Source: JABCPO02 sp963542845 (GTDB lineage: Bacteria; Bacillota; Clostridia; TANB77; CAG-508). Taken from it: 64,000 nucleotides of DNA. The stretch lies in NCBI GenBank assembly GCA_963542845.1, contig CAUTZA010000004.1, positions 43,323 to 107,322 of the forward strand. The letters are read 5' to 3'. A program made the position numbers and the translations under genes. Shown in pieces: positions 29,297 through 39,671 of this stretch (positions within the stretch are counted from its first letter, which is position 1; every line of letters begins with the position of its first letter). The notes below the pieces were generated by a model. The model did not search any database. It worked only from the letters and a program-made list of their open reading frames with translations, and was not told the origin of the DNA.

Positions 29297-30251
29297 CTAT
29301 ATTTCCTCTACTTCTAATTTGCTGTACATTCCTGTTCGTAATTCTATATATCCAGTTGCAGAATCTGATTTTTCTAAAGTTAAAAAAATTCTATCATCTT
29401 TGTCAACTGGGAGCATTAATGTTCCTTTAACATTCTTTACCTGTACATCTCCTTCTACTATATCAGCTAAAAAGAAAATTTTATTCCCGCCGTCTTTTCA
29501 CCCATAGTTTTGCTTCTATATTATGTCTTTGACCAGTAGAAAATTGTAAACAATATAATGTGAATGTTATTCTTGCATTACATTTTTTATTAACTATTAT
29601 TTCATTAGGTCCCAATCTAAATGCTGTACCTCTTTGTGTAAATACATTATTAAAAGGTACTTGCTTCGCTTCATAATTACCACCATCTATTCTTATATTA
29701 CCTGTTTGATTATTATATACAGCTAATAAAGCTTTTTCTGTTGCTACTATTGTTTTTTCCATACCAACATATCCAGCTGGCCTTTCATATTGCATAGCAA
29801 GTAACCCAATTTTGCAGTCAATAACATTTGTTACCTCAACTGTAGTTCTATAATTATACGGTTCTTGTTCAATCCATAACTCAGTTCTTCCATTAGGGTT
29901 ATTAACATATCCATATCTTTGATTTTCTGCATTACTAGTATGATTAAATCCTAATATAGTTATATTCATACCACCTCTAGTACTTGCTTCAACTATATCA
30001 AACCCTGGTCTATTTGAACCAAACCTTATAGTTCCATATATTTTTATCTGCATACCATTAATACTTAAACCTATATCTGTAGCAAAATCGGCTATTTTAA
30101 CCCATCTTGGTCTTCTGTCTCCTTTAGGTATTTCAAAATATTTATTTATTTTGTTAATCTCATCTTCAATATTTTGTTGCATTAAATTTAAATTAGAAGC
30201 AGATAATGGTGTTTCTTTACTTGGTAAATTTTTAAATTCAATTTTTTTCAT
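29297..30251 (-). CDS. Phage tail-tip or receptor-binding structural protein, one CGG +1 shift
   Basis: The N-terminus IEFKNLPSKETPLSASNLN resembles other Gram-positive phage baseplate or receptor-binding proteins that begin with such a leader. A beta-rich body follows. The straight frame ends KLWVKRRRE; skipping the C of the CGG at 29492-29490 (AGA-C-GGC) gives KRGGNKIFFLADIVEGDVQVK and continues to VEEI and a stop. The next codon after the shift is GGG, so two glycines result from one skip. This is the only CGGC among all sites. Repaired length is 317 residues. Its ATG overlaps the upstream stop (TAATG). Confidence 0.75.
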
Positions 30252-31565
30252 TAATTTCCTCCTAAATTTTTATTATTTACAGATGTGTATCTCTTCATAT
30301 ATCCACTAACTGTTACAAAAGGCTGTAATATTCCAAAATGTGGCATAACTTCCCTAACAACTTCTTCAGGAAATTGAACTGCTGGAGTATAGATATCAAT
30401 GTATTGTCCTGTAACCGAGTTATATTCTTTACCTTCATAAGTATCATTTACCCATCCGTCCCCAATGATATAAATATGAGTAATTTCCTAAAGCAATATG
30501 AAATGATTTTCCATTACCATTTTTTTCTTCTTTTAATTCTATATAAGGTAATAAATTTATACTTTCTTTAAATTCATCTCCTTCAAAGTTATATCCATTA
30601 TCATTATTACCAAAAGCATTTTTTATATTATCATTAAAGTCTATTGTTTCATATTGTGTCTCGCTTGTAAGTTCTTTAAAAAAATAATGTTCTTTGAACT
30701 CTGCTTTTTTGTAAATGGATACATTATGTGCATTACCTATACATAAAAGTACAGGTTCCCCACCATTTTCATTCCAATCATACCAATGATAAGGCTTATG
30801 TCTTACATAAACTCTAATATCTACTACCTCCATATCTTTAGGAACAAATCCGTATAAATGTATAGCATTATGTAATAAAGCTAAATATGTTCTATGGTTT
30901 GCTTCATCTCTTTTTCGGTATACTACATCTTGTAAACTACACTCTACAGGCCAATCCTCAAAATGTACTCTATGCTTTGTTTCAACGGATTTTCTATAAT
31001 CATTAAATGTTAATGTTGTATATACTCCTCTTTCATTTATTATATCTTTTATTTCCATTGTTCCATTTTCATTTATACGCACATTTCCATTTGCTGTAAC
31101 TGCACCTTCAAATTCTATCTTACTAGCTTTTAGTTTTATTTCTTCAGGTGATTGATTAATCCTTGATATTATTTCCTCTTTTCCAACTTTCTTACTCACT
31201 TCTTGCATAATACCTTGATTATTTATTTGTATTTTATTTTTTATTTCTACACCTATAGCTTTTGTATATGGATTTTTTATTATATATATTATTTTTGTTT
31301 TAGTTCTTTTAGTGTTTATCTCAATAACATTTATCCCTTCATATAATAAAAAATCTTCTATTTCTCCTGTTTCTATTTTCTTTTCTATCGTGTAACCACC
31401 ATATTCATTTATATGTATCCATCTTTCTATAATATATTCACCTTTTTCGTTTACACTCATAAAGTCATTATATTTTTCAAAACTTTTAAGGTCTTCATTT
31501 TGTAAAGTATAAGTTTTAAATTCAGAACTTGTATTACTTCCTTTATATACTTTTATAGTTATCAT
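30251..31565 (-). CDS. Phage minor structural (tail) protein, one CGG +1 shift
   Basis: A 437-residue protein in the tail module. The straight frame stops at YHWGRMGK. Skipping C of the CGG at 30458-30456 (GGA-C-GGA) gives HWGGWVNDTYEGKEYN and runs 70 residues to a stop that overlaps the next ATG. The N-terminal part begins ITIKVYKGSNTSSEF; the middle has HRVHFEDWPVECS. No known enzyme domain is visible. The gene order (tape measure, DUF6711-like, tail, this, receptor-binding) suits a tail-fibre or baseplate component. Confidence 0.7.
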
Positions 31566-32926
31566 TCTATTTCCTCCAATCCTGTTTTTTCAGGCATGAA
31601 CAATGTAGTAGATGAGAATAGTTCTTCTGATGGATATAATCCACCTACATTTCTATATAGTATTCCACCTTCCGCTTGATACTTAACTATATTAAAATCT
31701 TCCGCTTCTTTTGTTGTAATTGTTCCTATACCTTCCCTATGGTCTGTAAGATCTATCTGTGCTTCCTTCCATAGTTTTAGCCCTTCAATATCTGCTTGAA
31801 ACTTTGTAAGCTCGTTTGCTTTTTCTGTTACTTTAGCAACTTCTGCAGTTATCTCATCTTTTATATGATTAACCTTTAAGCTTACGCGCTTCAAGTCTTC
31901 TTTTACAGATCCTGCTATTGTATATTCTTGTTTCTTGCTCTCTTCAATTTTACAATACACTTTACTTCTGAATGTTCCTGGATTTTCTATTCCTAATACT
32001 AATATATCTGTGATATTGTCATCATTTCCTTTTATTCTTATTTTATCGTTTAATTCTAAAAAACAATCATCAAGAAATCCTTTTATTTCAAATTCTGTAA
32101 TATCTATATCTTTAAGGTTTTCTAATATTTTATTTGCCATTTCATCTCTATACAAATCACAATATGGATTATTTTCAAGTCTATAAGTTATGTATCCTTC
32201 TTTTTCTGTTCCTGCCAAATAATCATCTTCATATCCTTCAACTCCTAAAGATATCCTACTTATTCTTCCTTTTGGTTTTTCTAATGAATATTCTATTCTA
32301 TGTTTTTTCTCTACTAAAATATCTTTATTAGTTTGTTTTTTTATTTTCAATTTACCTTCGTTTGTAATAATTGCTATAGCTCCGCAGATTTCTGCCATTT
32401 TTGAAATCACTTCTCTATATGATATGTTAAATTTAAAATTAGGTCTTAAAAAGCTGTGATTCTCAAATGTAAAATTTCCATCTAATTCAATTCCTATTTT
32501 TTTTAATATTTCATCTATTATCTCTTTTCCTGTATGTCTATTTTCCCAATTTAGATCACTTTTATATTTATCATTAAATAAATATGTTCTGTCTTCTCCT
32601 GTACATTTAATAGTTTTTGCACTCTTGTCTGAAATTATATCTATAATCTTAAAATAACCTGTTTTGAACCAAATTATATCATTATCAATTTTATGACCTA
32701 TTTCCAATAAAATCTCTTTGCCTTTTATATCTATATCTTCATCATGGTCATACATAACAAATTCACAAGTCTTACTTGGAAATCCTCCTATATATTTATT
32801 AGAAATATGTTTAAAAGATGGGAAACTTTTAAATATCCCATCTTCGTAAACCTTATTTTCTATTGTAAGTCTATGTTGTGTTATTATAACATCATCATTT
32901 ACAAGCTTATTCCAATATTCAATCAT
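31562..32926 (-). CDS. Phage minor tail protein
   Basis: A 454-residue protein whose N-terminal 340 residues (PSFKHISNKYIGGFPSKTCE, RTYLFNDKY) resemble the hub/tail-associated proteins that follow the tape measure in Gram-positive siphoviruses. The C-terminal 100 residues include a helical stretch (KVNHIKDEITAEVAKVTEKA) and IDLTDHREGIGT. It overlaps the next gene by four bases. CGG triplets here are out of phase (GCG-GAA, TGC-GGA). Confidence 0.7.
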   Translation of the reverse strand: MIEYWNKLVNDDVIITQHRLTIENKVYEDGIFKSFPSFKHISNKYIGGFPSKTCEFVMYDHDEDIDIKGKEILLEIGHKIDNDIIWFKTGYFKIIDIISDKSAKTIKCTGEDRTYLFNDKYKSDLNWENRHTGKEIIDEILKKIGIELDGNFTFENHSFLRPNFKFNISYREVISKMAEICGAIAIITNEGKLKIKKQTNKDILVEKKHRIEYSLEKPKGRISRISLGVEGYEDDYLAGTEKEGYITYRLENNPYCDLYRDEMANKILENLKDIDITEFEIKGFLDDCFLELNDKIRIKGNDDNITDILVLGIENPGTFRSKVYCKIEESKKQEYTIAGSVKEDLKRVSLKVNHIKDEITAEVAKVTEKANELTKFQADIEGLKLWKEAQIDLTDHREGIGTITTKEAEDFNIVKYQAEGGILYRNVGGLYPSEELFSSTTLFMPEKTGLEEIE

Positions 32927-33297
32927 ATAATATCCTTTCCTATTTGTGTAAAACTAATATCTAATGGTTTTGCATACTCTATTCCTGAGATTTTTATAGT
33001 GTTAATTTTTTCACATTTAACACTCACTTTCATTTGTCTTCTTTTTCCTTCCATCGGATTATATATATCAATAGTAACAATAGGTGTTCTACTAAGTTTT
33101 CTTATAATATTAAGTCTTTCTCCATAAGGATAATTCAATTTACAAGTAAACTTATTTATCCCTCCTAATATTTCTCTATACATAGTAAGATCTTCTCCAC
33201 GACCTGATGCTTTTGAATCTTGGATTGCAAATTCTGGATTTATTTCATCTACTTTTAACCTGTCCTCTCCTATAACTACAATATAATCTTTTTCCAT
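32923..33297 (-). CDS. DUF6711-like phage tail protein
   Basis: A 124-residue protein between the tape measure and the minor tail gene. The pattern QDSKASGRGEDLTMYREI followed by KLNYPYGERLNIIRKL resembles the small DUF6711 proteins found at this place in many siphoviruses. It may be a distal tail or hub adaptor. Confidence 0.6.
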   Translation of the reverse strand: MEKDYIVVIGEDRLKVDEINPEFAIQDSKASGRGEDLTMYREILGGINKFTCKLNYPYGERLNIIRKLSRTPIVTIDIYNPMEGKRRQMKVSVKCEKINTIKISGIEYAKPLDISFTQIGKDII

Positions 33298-33307
33298 GTA
33301 AAACCTC

Positions 33308-35921
33308 CTACTGTATTAATAATACTTCTCCTTCTTCTTTGGTAACATCATTTATTTTCTTTATAATTCTTCTTCCATCTTCATATCTCACATCTAATAC
33401 TATTACATACTCTTTAGGTGATCCGTTTCCTATATTAGCTCTTTCAATTCCTCTTGCTACCGCTTGATCAATTTTACTTTCAGGTGCTACTATTTCACCT
33501 TCTCGTTTATTATCACCTATAATAACAGGTTGAGGACTGTTTGCTCTTACATAACCACCATTTGCAAGTAAAGGAAGTCTTGGAATATGAAAACCTCTTC
33601 CTCCAATACCAGGAACCCAATCAGGTATTTTTATTCGATTTATTCCAGATAAAAAGCTGTTTATCCCTGTAATAATAAGATTAATCGGTGCTTTTACCAA
33701 TGCTCCTATTGAACCAAATATACCAGCAAACATATCTCTTATACCTTGCCATGCTCTTCTCCAATCACCAGTAAATACTCCTGATATAAAATCAATTAAT
33801 CCACTGAAATATCTTGAAGCTGAGCTAATTAAATCTCCTATTAACCTAAATGTTGTATTAACTACACCTCCTATTATAGTAAAAACTTGTCTAAATATAG
33901 GAGCAAGTTGATCTCTTAAATATCCTATTATAGGTGCTATAAAACCGTTATATAGTTGTAATGCCCCTTGAATAAGTTTTCCTATAAAATTCATAACATT
34001 ATCAACTGCAGGTTTCAGAGATTCATCCCAAGCTCTTTTAAATTCTTCTAAGAAAGGTTTTATAACTGGTTCTAAAATATCTGTCCATATCTTCTTAAAA
34101 TGATCTGTGATATTAACTATAAACTTTCCAATTTCATCACTAATACCTTTACCATATTTATCCCATGTATCTCTAATACTTCTTGTAAAATCATTCCACA
34201 TTTGTCCCACAATAGAACTTATTTGACTAAATGTATTAACAAATCCATCTTTAAGTACATTAAGATTTCCCATAATGTCAGGTATATTAGTTGCTATTCC
34301 TGTTAAAACATCTGTAATAAAATTAGTTACAGTTATTCCTAAATCATTAAATCCTAACTTAAAGTCTTCTGTAAATTGATCAATAGGTATTGATATTTCT
34401 TGAAATGTTTTACCAATAAATTCAACCAATGGTAACATTATATCTGAAAAACTATTAGTAAGTTCTGGTGCCTTTTCTTTTAATGCAGTATCTACTCCAC
34501 TAAAGAACCCTTCGAATGGTGCAACTAAAAATTTAATCCTACTATTAATAATATCTCCTGCACCTATTATTAATTCTGAAAAGGCATTATCAAATTCTGG
34601 ACCTCTATCTTTTATAGTATCAGTCCAAGCTTCGCCTAAAGATGTAAATATTCCTTTAAATGAACTGAAGAAGCTCTTTCCTTTATCAAGTATTGTATTA
34701 AATACTTTTTCACCAGATGTAAGCATAGATTTCCAAACATTGGTATTTGCTATAACATTAAATATATCTTCCATTTGTGACTTAAATTTAACAGCCCAAC
34801 CTGATAATTCATCTGCTCCTTTAGGATCAATTCCTAAATCACCTATACCTGCTCCGTGCTCCTGCATCTATCCCTGAATTACCACCTACATTTGAATTTG
34901 TTTCAGGCTTATCAGGTAGCTTGAAAACATTAAGTTCATCAACACTAGCAAAAGCACTATTAATTTCTTTTGCTGTTTTCTTAGCTTGTTTTCCTGCTCC
35001 CTTCATTCCCTCTGTAGCTTTACCTAATCCTGATGAAATTCCATTAATAGCATTTTTGGTTTCTCCTTGTATAACTTTAGGAAACTTTATACCAAATACT
35101 GCTAACAATTGACCTATTCCATTAAAGAATCTAGTAACTGCATTAAATGCCATAGTAAGCACAGGTATAAACATTTGAGCAATTGGAGCAATAATATTAC
35201 CAACTGCAGTTTTCAAGTTTACAAATGCACTATTAAGTTGTGCCATTCTACCTGCATAAGTCTCAGTATATGCCTTAGCATCTCCCATCTGGAATTTACT
35301 TTCTTCTATAATTCCATTTACTTCAGCTTGTCTTTTTTGTGCTAGAGTAAGATTGTTTGCTGTAGTTCCTATACTTTTAGCATATTCATCCCACATTTTA
35401 GCAACATTTTTAGTTACTCCGACATTATCGACTAATACTGAATTTTCATTTTTTAAACCTTCAGCAGCTGATTGTATAGCTTCACCCATTGAATAACTTG
35501 ACTGTCTTCCAAAAGCAGCTGTATTTTTAAATACATTCATTATATTTTCAATCTGTGATGTATCATAACCTCTGCTTAATAAATTTTTATAAGTAGTTAC
35601 TGCATTATTAAGGGGAACCAATCCATCAGAAATATAGTTATTTATAAAACTTTGAGCTTTAGAAAAACTTTTATTTTGTCCTGATATTATTGAATTTAAA
35701 CCTGTCCATGCTGATTGACTTTCATTTGCTGCATCAACACTTGCTTTCCCAAATGCTAAAATAGATCCTACTGCAAATGCTTTTGTTATGTATCCACTTA
35801 TTTTATTCATAGTGTTGCTAGCAAAGTTCTCAGATTGTTTCATAGTATTATTTAATACTCTAGAAAATCCTTTATCATCTAATGTCAGATCAATGCTTAC
35901 CTCACCTACACTTTTACTCAT
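33308..35921 (-). CDS. Tail tape measure protein, one CGG +1 shift
   Basis: Sets tail length. The N-terminal half carries VNAIDLTLDDKGF-like helices, MSKSVGEVSIDLTLDD and hydrophobic helices. The straight frame ends SGIDAGARSRYR; skipping C of the CGG at 34856-34854 (GCA-C-GGA) gives DAGAGAGIGDLGIDPKGADELSGWAVKFK and the long amphipathic second half through ANGGYVRANSPQPVIIGDNKREGEIVAPES, a tape-measure C-terminal hallmark. The joined protein is 870 residues. Other CGG triplets in the gene (GTC-GGA, AAC-GGA, GCG-GTA) are out of phase and do not shift. Confidence 0.88.
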
Positions 35922-35936
35922 ATATTTCCCCCTATA

Positions 35937-36596
35937 TTAGTCATTGTTACTTGCTAACATTTTGAAGATATACATTGCTTTTTCTAATTTATCGTTGCTT
36001 TCTTCCTCAGTCATATTTTTAACTCTAAAGTTTTCCCATTCTTCTCTAATTCTAAGTTCATGTTCTGACATATTTTTTATTATATTTTCATCATTTTCAG
36101 CTCTTATTGAAATGATTCTTCCGAAGGGCTGTATTAGGTGATATTCCAGTTATTAACATATTATATTTTTCAACAGTAATAGTGTCATATTCTTCTAGCA
36201 AATCTATATTATATTGTTCCAAAAAGCTTGATACTATTAAATTCCAATCGTATTTATCATCGTAATAATAGTCGTAATTTACTTTTTTTCTGTTGTTTGT
36301 TCTATTTCTTCTGGTTCTTGACCTGTAACAGCTGCAACTACAACATTAACTAAATATTTGTATTCATCATTACTTAAATCTAAATCCAATATTTCCTTAA
36401 GAGCTTTTTTTCCTAACAGTAGTTCTAACAACGTGTTTTGTTTTTCTAACACTGATATTTCTGTATTCTTTTCTAATTCATAAAGTTTATCATATGTTTT
36501 TTTAGTATTATCCACATCATAAAGTTTATCTAAAACTTTTATTTTTGGTTTTTCTCTTTTTTCCTTTGGTAAAATTTTTGTATCTAATATTTTCAT
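35937..36596 (-). CDS. Tail assembly chaperone, long form, made by -1 then +1 frameshift
   Basis: Fusion of the Gp14-like protein with a Gp15-family extension. The short frame ends EQTTEKK at an in-phase slippery heptamer A-AAA-AAG (36288-36282) directly before its TAA. A -1 slip leads into VNYDYYYDDKYDWNLIVSSFLEQYNIDLL. That frame has no good start codon of its own, so it depends on the slip. Further on an in-frame CGG at 36123-36121 (CTT-C-GGA) must be skipped to give NTALGRIISIRAENDENI, the signature of Bacteriophage Gp15 proteins. The product is 219 residues. One mRNA therefore needs opposite frameshifts in sequence. Confidence 0.85.
36279..36596 (-). CDS. Tail assembly chaperone, short form (Gp14-like)
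   Basis: A 105-residue, highly charged protein (KILDTKILPKEKREKPKI) that is the in-frame product when no -1 slip occurs. It lies between the major tail protein and the tape measure, the usual place of the G/GT chaperone pair. The ratio of short to long form is normally fixed by slippage efficiency. Confidence 0.8.
   Translation of the reverse strand: MKILDTKILPKEKREKPKIKVLDKLYDVDNTKKTYDKLYELEKNTEISVLEKQNTLLELLLGKKALKEILDLDLSNDEYKYLVNVVVAAVTGQEPEEIEQTTEKK
36282..36288 (-). other. -1 ribosomal slippery heptamer A-AAA-AAG
   Basis: The heptamer is in the correct phase (GAA-AAA-AAG) directly before the TAA of the short chaperone. Slipping back one base leads exactly into the Gp15 frame. Confidence 0.85.
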
Positions 36597-36614
36597 TTTT
36601 TTCCTTCTCCTTAT

Positions 36615-36647
36615 AATAAAAAATAGGGGAACAATAATTCCCCTTTT
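36615..36647 (-). terminator. Hairpin/terminator after the major tail gene
   Basis: Minus strand GGGGAA / TTCCCC with a 6-nt loop is followed by TATTTTTTA. It could reduce transcription of the chaperone and tape measure relative to the abundant tail protein. Confidence 0.6.
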
Positions 36648-36653
36648 ACAAAA

Positions 36654-37110
36654 TTAAGCACCTTCTGTATATTTAGGTTTTCCATGTGATATTAAATCAG
36701 CAGATAGAGGTGCTACATTTGTAGAATCTCCGTCCCATAAAATCTTTAACATCAGCAACTGCCTCCATTTCAAAAACATCTTTATTAGGAAATGTTACCT
36801 TAAGTGCAGTATAAGCATCCACCCCATTTTTTAAAGCAAGGCTTGCTAAATGATCATTTCCTGGATCTCCCAAGTGTCTCTTACCTGCTAAATTGAAAGT
36901 GACTTTCTTTGCTGTAGCAAGTGCACTTTGCCATCCTTCATTTTCCATTGCAGTCCATGTTTCAATACCAGTTTCAATTGATATATTCCCTTTTTCCATT
37001 TCTGCAACTTTAACATATGTCCATACATCGCCTGTCTTTTTTGTTCCTAATTCTATTATGCAATTGTTTACTGGAAATACTCCAGATTTAATAACTTTTG
37101 GTTCTGGCAT
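36654..37110 (-). CDS. Major tail tube protein, one CGG +1 shift
   Basis: A 151-residue protein (IKSGVFPVNNCIIELGTKKT, LAGKRHLGDPGNDHLASL) in the position of the major tail protein. The straight frame ends DFMGRRFYKCSTSIC. Skipping C of the CGG at 36732-36730 (GGA-C-GGA) gives FMGGDSTNVAPLSADLISHGKPKYTEGA, a typical C-terminus of this family. A hairpin terminator follows. Confidence 0.85.
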
Positions 37111-37111
37111 A

Positions 37112-37504
37112 TTAATTCTCCTTCCTTTCGTTTTCTATTAAATCTACTTCAAATGAAAATTCATAATTTCCTTTATCATCTGCTCCTAATTCAATAGGTT
37201 CAGAATACAAAAGATTTGAATATATTTGATAGTTATCTATATTGAAATTTCTAAAATTCCAAAATTCATATATTTTAGTAGCTTCTCCTGAAGCTTCTTT
37301 GTAATTAGTTCCATATTTTAATAAAATAGTTATTGGTTTTATTTTTGTTTTTTTATCATTTATAAATCCTTCATTCTTCATTACTCTCTTAGAATTATAA
37401 AAGGTTATCATTTTTTCTTTATTATTATCTATCTTTCCTATAGAGATAGGATGTTGCCATTTATACTTTTCTTTAAAATAATCTCTATATTTATCTAACA
37501 ACAT
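37112..37504 (-). CDS. Minor capsid / tail completion protein
   Basis: A 130-residue protein (MLLDKYRDYFKEKYKWQ, KYGTNYKEASGEATKIYE) matching the third of the small minor-capsid proteins encoded between capsid and tail genes in Gram-positive phages. It is adjacent to the minor capsid 2 gene and the major tail gene. No CGG codon. Confidence 0.65.
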   Translation of the reverse strand: MLLDKYRDYFKEKYKWQHPISIGKIDNNKEKMITFYNSKRVMKNEGFINDKKTKIKPITILLKYGTNYKEASGEATKIYEFWNFRNFNIDNYQIYSNLLYSEPIELGADDKGNYEFSFEVDLIENERKEN

Positions 37505-37867
37505 TACATTTTTCCTTTCATAAATTTCTTAAACAATTCATTAGCATAGTTTTTCTTATCTCCTGATATATAAGTTTCAAACCACATACCTTGAGCGTTA
37601 GGATTTTTATTTTTTTTGAAGTTGTACTCTGGATGAAAATAAACTCTTCTAGCATATGGCGTATCTACTCCAATAATTGCTTTTCCTTTTTCAATATGAG
37701 TATCATCTACAAAGATACTTTCTTCTAGTATTCCGTGTATCAAAAGGTATTGTTTGAGAGTCTAATAAGTCAGATTGGATTGAATCTGATGTTTCTAATA
37801 ATGCATCAAGTGCATAAGTATTAATTTCATCAACAACATTTTGTTTGATTTTTTTACTAATTTTCAT
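37504..37867 (-). CDS. Minor capsid protein 2-like (head-tail), one CGG +1 shift
   Basis: The straight frame from the ATG at 37867 (ISKKIKQNVVDEINTYALDA) reaches an in-frame CGG at 37735-37733 (ACA-C-GGA). Skipping C gives PFDTGILEESIFVDDTHIEKG and then GVDTPYARRVYFHPEYNF, the classic minor-capsid/HK97 gp10-like core. The start overlaps the stop of the upstream gene (ATGA). Repaired length 120 residues. Without the skip, a caller finds only the last two thirds beginning at MIHGILEE, which is a false start. Confidence 0.87.
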
Positions 37868-38211
37868 ATTATCTCCAATTTTGTATGATTGACTGTTCCA
37901 TCTGGATTAAAAATTCTATACCCTTTATGTATTGTATATTCTTTACTTTCTATTTTTACTTTACCTATAGATAAAGTTTTTATATTTGGGTTCAAATCTC
38001 CCTTGACTAATATAATTGCATTCAGTATTATTTCTTTTCCATTAGGTTCTAATCTTTTTTCTGTTTTTTCTTGATAAATACATTGCTTATTAATACTCAA
38101 TACTTCATCGAAACCTCCATCTTTAGATATTTCATCACTATAAATTATAATTTCACATTCTTTATTTGCTAAAAAATCTAAAAATTCTAGTTTTTTTATT
38201 TTCTCTACCAT
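37864..38211 (-). CDS. Minor capsid protein 1-like
   Basis: A 115-residue protein (EYTIHKGYRIFNPDGTVNHTKLEII at the end contains the diagnostic pattern seen in phage minor capsid 1 proteins). It lies between the head-tail connector and minor capsid 2, with short overlaps on both sides. Confidence 0.7.
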   Translation of the reverse strand: MVEKIKKLEFLDFLANKECEIIIYSDEISKDGGFDEVLSINKQCIYQEKTEKRLEPNGKEIILNAIILVKGDLNPNIKTLSIGKVKIESKEYTIHKGYRIFNPDGTVNHTKLEII

Positions 38212-38582
38212 TTAAAACCTCTTCTCATTAATCCTGTTTTCTTTAAATTACTATAAGCTAAGTAAGGTATTTTATATTTTTTGATCTCTGTTATTATTTG
38301 TTCGTTTAATTCAGATGTAACTGATATATCCCCTACACTATAGCTTTTCAAATTCATTGTTTGTTCATATAACTCTGTATTATTAAAATAAAACTCAGTA
38401 CTTACAAACATACATTTTTTCAAACATTCCTTTTGAAAATCAGTTAAATTTTCATATCCTATATAAACTATTCTATTAAATGTTAAATCATCAATTATAT
38501 CTTGTATTGTTTCAAAAATATAAGGAGGTATATTAAGTTTACCTCCCCTATTTTTATATTCTTCAATATTCAGGTAAAGCAT
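38205..38582 (-). CDS. Head-tail connector protein
   Basis: A 125-residue mostly helical protein (YKNRGGKLNIPPYIF, YENLTDFQKECLKK) in the place of the gp15/gp6-type connector adaptor, immediately after the capsid genes. It overlaps the next gene by seven bases. Confidence 0.65.
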   Translation of the reverse strand: MLYLNIEEYKNRGGKLNIPPYIFETIQDIIDDLTFNRIVYIGYENLTDFQKECLKKCMFVSTEFYFNNTELYEQTMNLKSYSVGDISVTSELNEQIITEIKKYKIPYLAYSNLKKTGLMRRGFKW

Positions 38583-38591
38583 ATATCACCT

Positions 38592-38759
38592 CTATTCTTC
38601 AATTATAGGTTCTATTTCTGCAGGTTCTACTGCTTCTTTTGTTTTACCTTTTGATGTATTTTTATTGTCTTTTTTACTTTCTTTATTATCTTCTGCAGGT
38701 TCTACTGCTGTTATAGTATTTATTTTGTCATCTTCTGGTGACCATCCTACTATTGTCAT
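38592..38759 (-). CDS. Small acidic phage protein (55 residues)
   Basis: TIVGWSPEDDKINTITAVEP then a Lys/Asn/Glu-rich stretch and a repeat of AVEPAE. GAGGAATTAAT precedes the ATG. Short proteins like this often follow the major capsid gene; a head decoration or HeH/LEM-type role is possible but not shown. Confidence 0.6.
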   Translation of the reverse strand: MTIVGWSPEDDKINTITAVEPAEDNKESKKDNKNTSKGKTKEAVEPAEIEPIIEE

Positions 38760-38776
38760 ATTAATTCCTCCTCATC

Positions 38777-39649
38777 TTATGCTTGATATGATAAAGCAAA
38801 TCCTGCTCTCTTATTCTTATATCCATTTTCAAGTGAATATATTCTATATAACATCTTATTGAAATCTCCATCTTGATCTTGATCTGCTGTAAATATTTTT
38901 ATGTTTGCATGTTTAGCATATTGAAGTACTGCTGGTTTGTGAATTATCATAAAGTTGATTTTCTTACCATCACTTGCTGGTTTAAATCCTCCTTTTTCTT
39001 CTCCAGTGTCTTTACCATTTAATAGTTGAATTTTAGTGTAAAATCTACCTTGAGGCACTTCAATTACTGCTGCAAAATTATCTAAAATATCTGTATTAGT
39101 TATTTTTGAAACATGTTTTGCTTTCTTAAGTAGTGTAGGTGTTATAAATAAAATTCTTTCTGATTCACCTACTTCATCTTCTGTCATTTGAGAATAAGTA
39201 TCTTGTATTGCTTCAAGAATTTCTTCACCTTTAGTATATGTAACAGGTGCTAATTTAGTTATATCATTCAAGCTTGAATATTTAGCAAATCTCATTGCAT
39301 CAACTTCTGGAACAACTTTAGTTCTAACAAATTCACCAGAAAGTTTTCCAAAGGCAATTCCTGCTGTTTCTTCATTATCTATTCTATCTACTTTTAACTT
39401 TCTTCCTCTTTCATAATCAAATGGTACAGTTTGGTTAGTTAATTTAACATCACCATCTGTATAACCTGAATTTCTTGAATAATCTCCAAGCCCATCCATG
39501 TCTATCATAGGTATTATTATTTCATTAGCATTAGCTCCTGCTTGCACTAGTTCTTCCTCTGTATCTAATATTGCAGTCTTTGCTTCTGCCTTATACACCG
39601 CATCAAGAAGTTGAGGTGCATTTTGTTTAAATTTTTCTATTGTATTCAT
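38777..39649 (-). CDS. Major capsid protein
   Basis: A 290-residue capsid protein. Features include EIIIPMIDMDGLGDYSR, the segment VPFDYERGRKLKVDRIDNEE found in many Firmicute prophage capsids, and a C-terminal ADQDQDGDFNKMLYRIYSLENGY. It follows the scaffold gene and is intact. A GCG-GTG junction shows out-of-phase CGG without effect. Confidence 0.85.
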   Translation of the reverse strand: MNTIEKFKQNAPQLLDAVYKAEAKTAILDTEEELVQAGANANEIIIPMIDMDGLGDYSRNSGYTDGDVKLTNQTVPFDYERGRKLKVDRIDNEETAGIAFGKLSGEFVRTKVVPEVDAMRFAKYSSLNDITKLAPVTYTKGEEILEAIQDTYSQMTEDEVGESERILFITPTLLKKAKHVSKITNTDILDNFAAVIEVPQGRFYTKIQLLNGKDTGEEKGGFKPASDGKKINFMIIHKPAVLQYAKHANIKIFTADQDQDGDFNKMLYRIYSLENGYKNKRAGFALSYQA

Positions 39650-39671
39650 ATTATATCTCCTTTATAAATTA

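Noticed and set aside
37504..37743. Independent gene starting at MIHGILEE (37743)
   Set aside because: This start arises only because the upstream part is in another frame. The true gene begins at 37867 and passes through the CGG at 37735.
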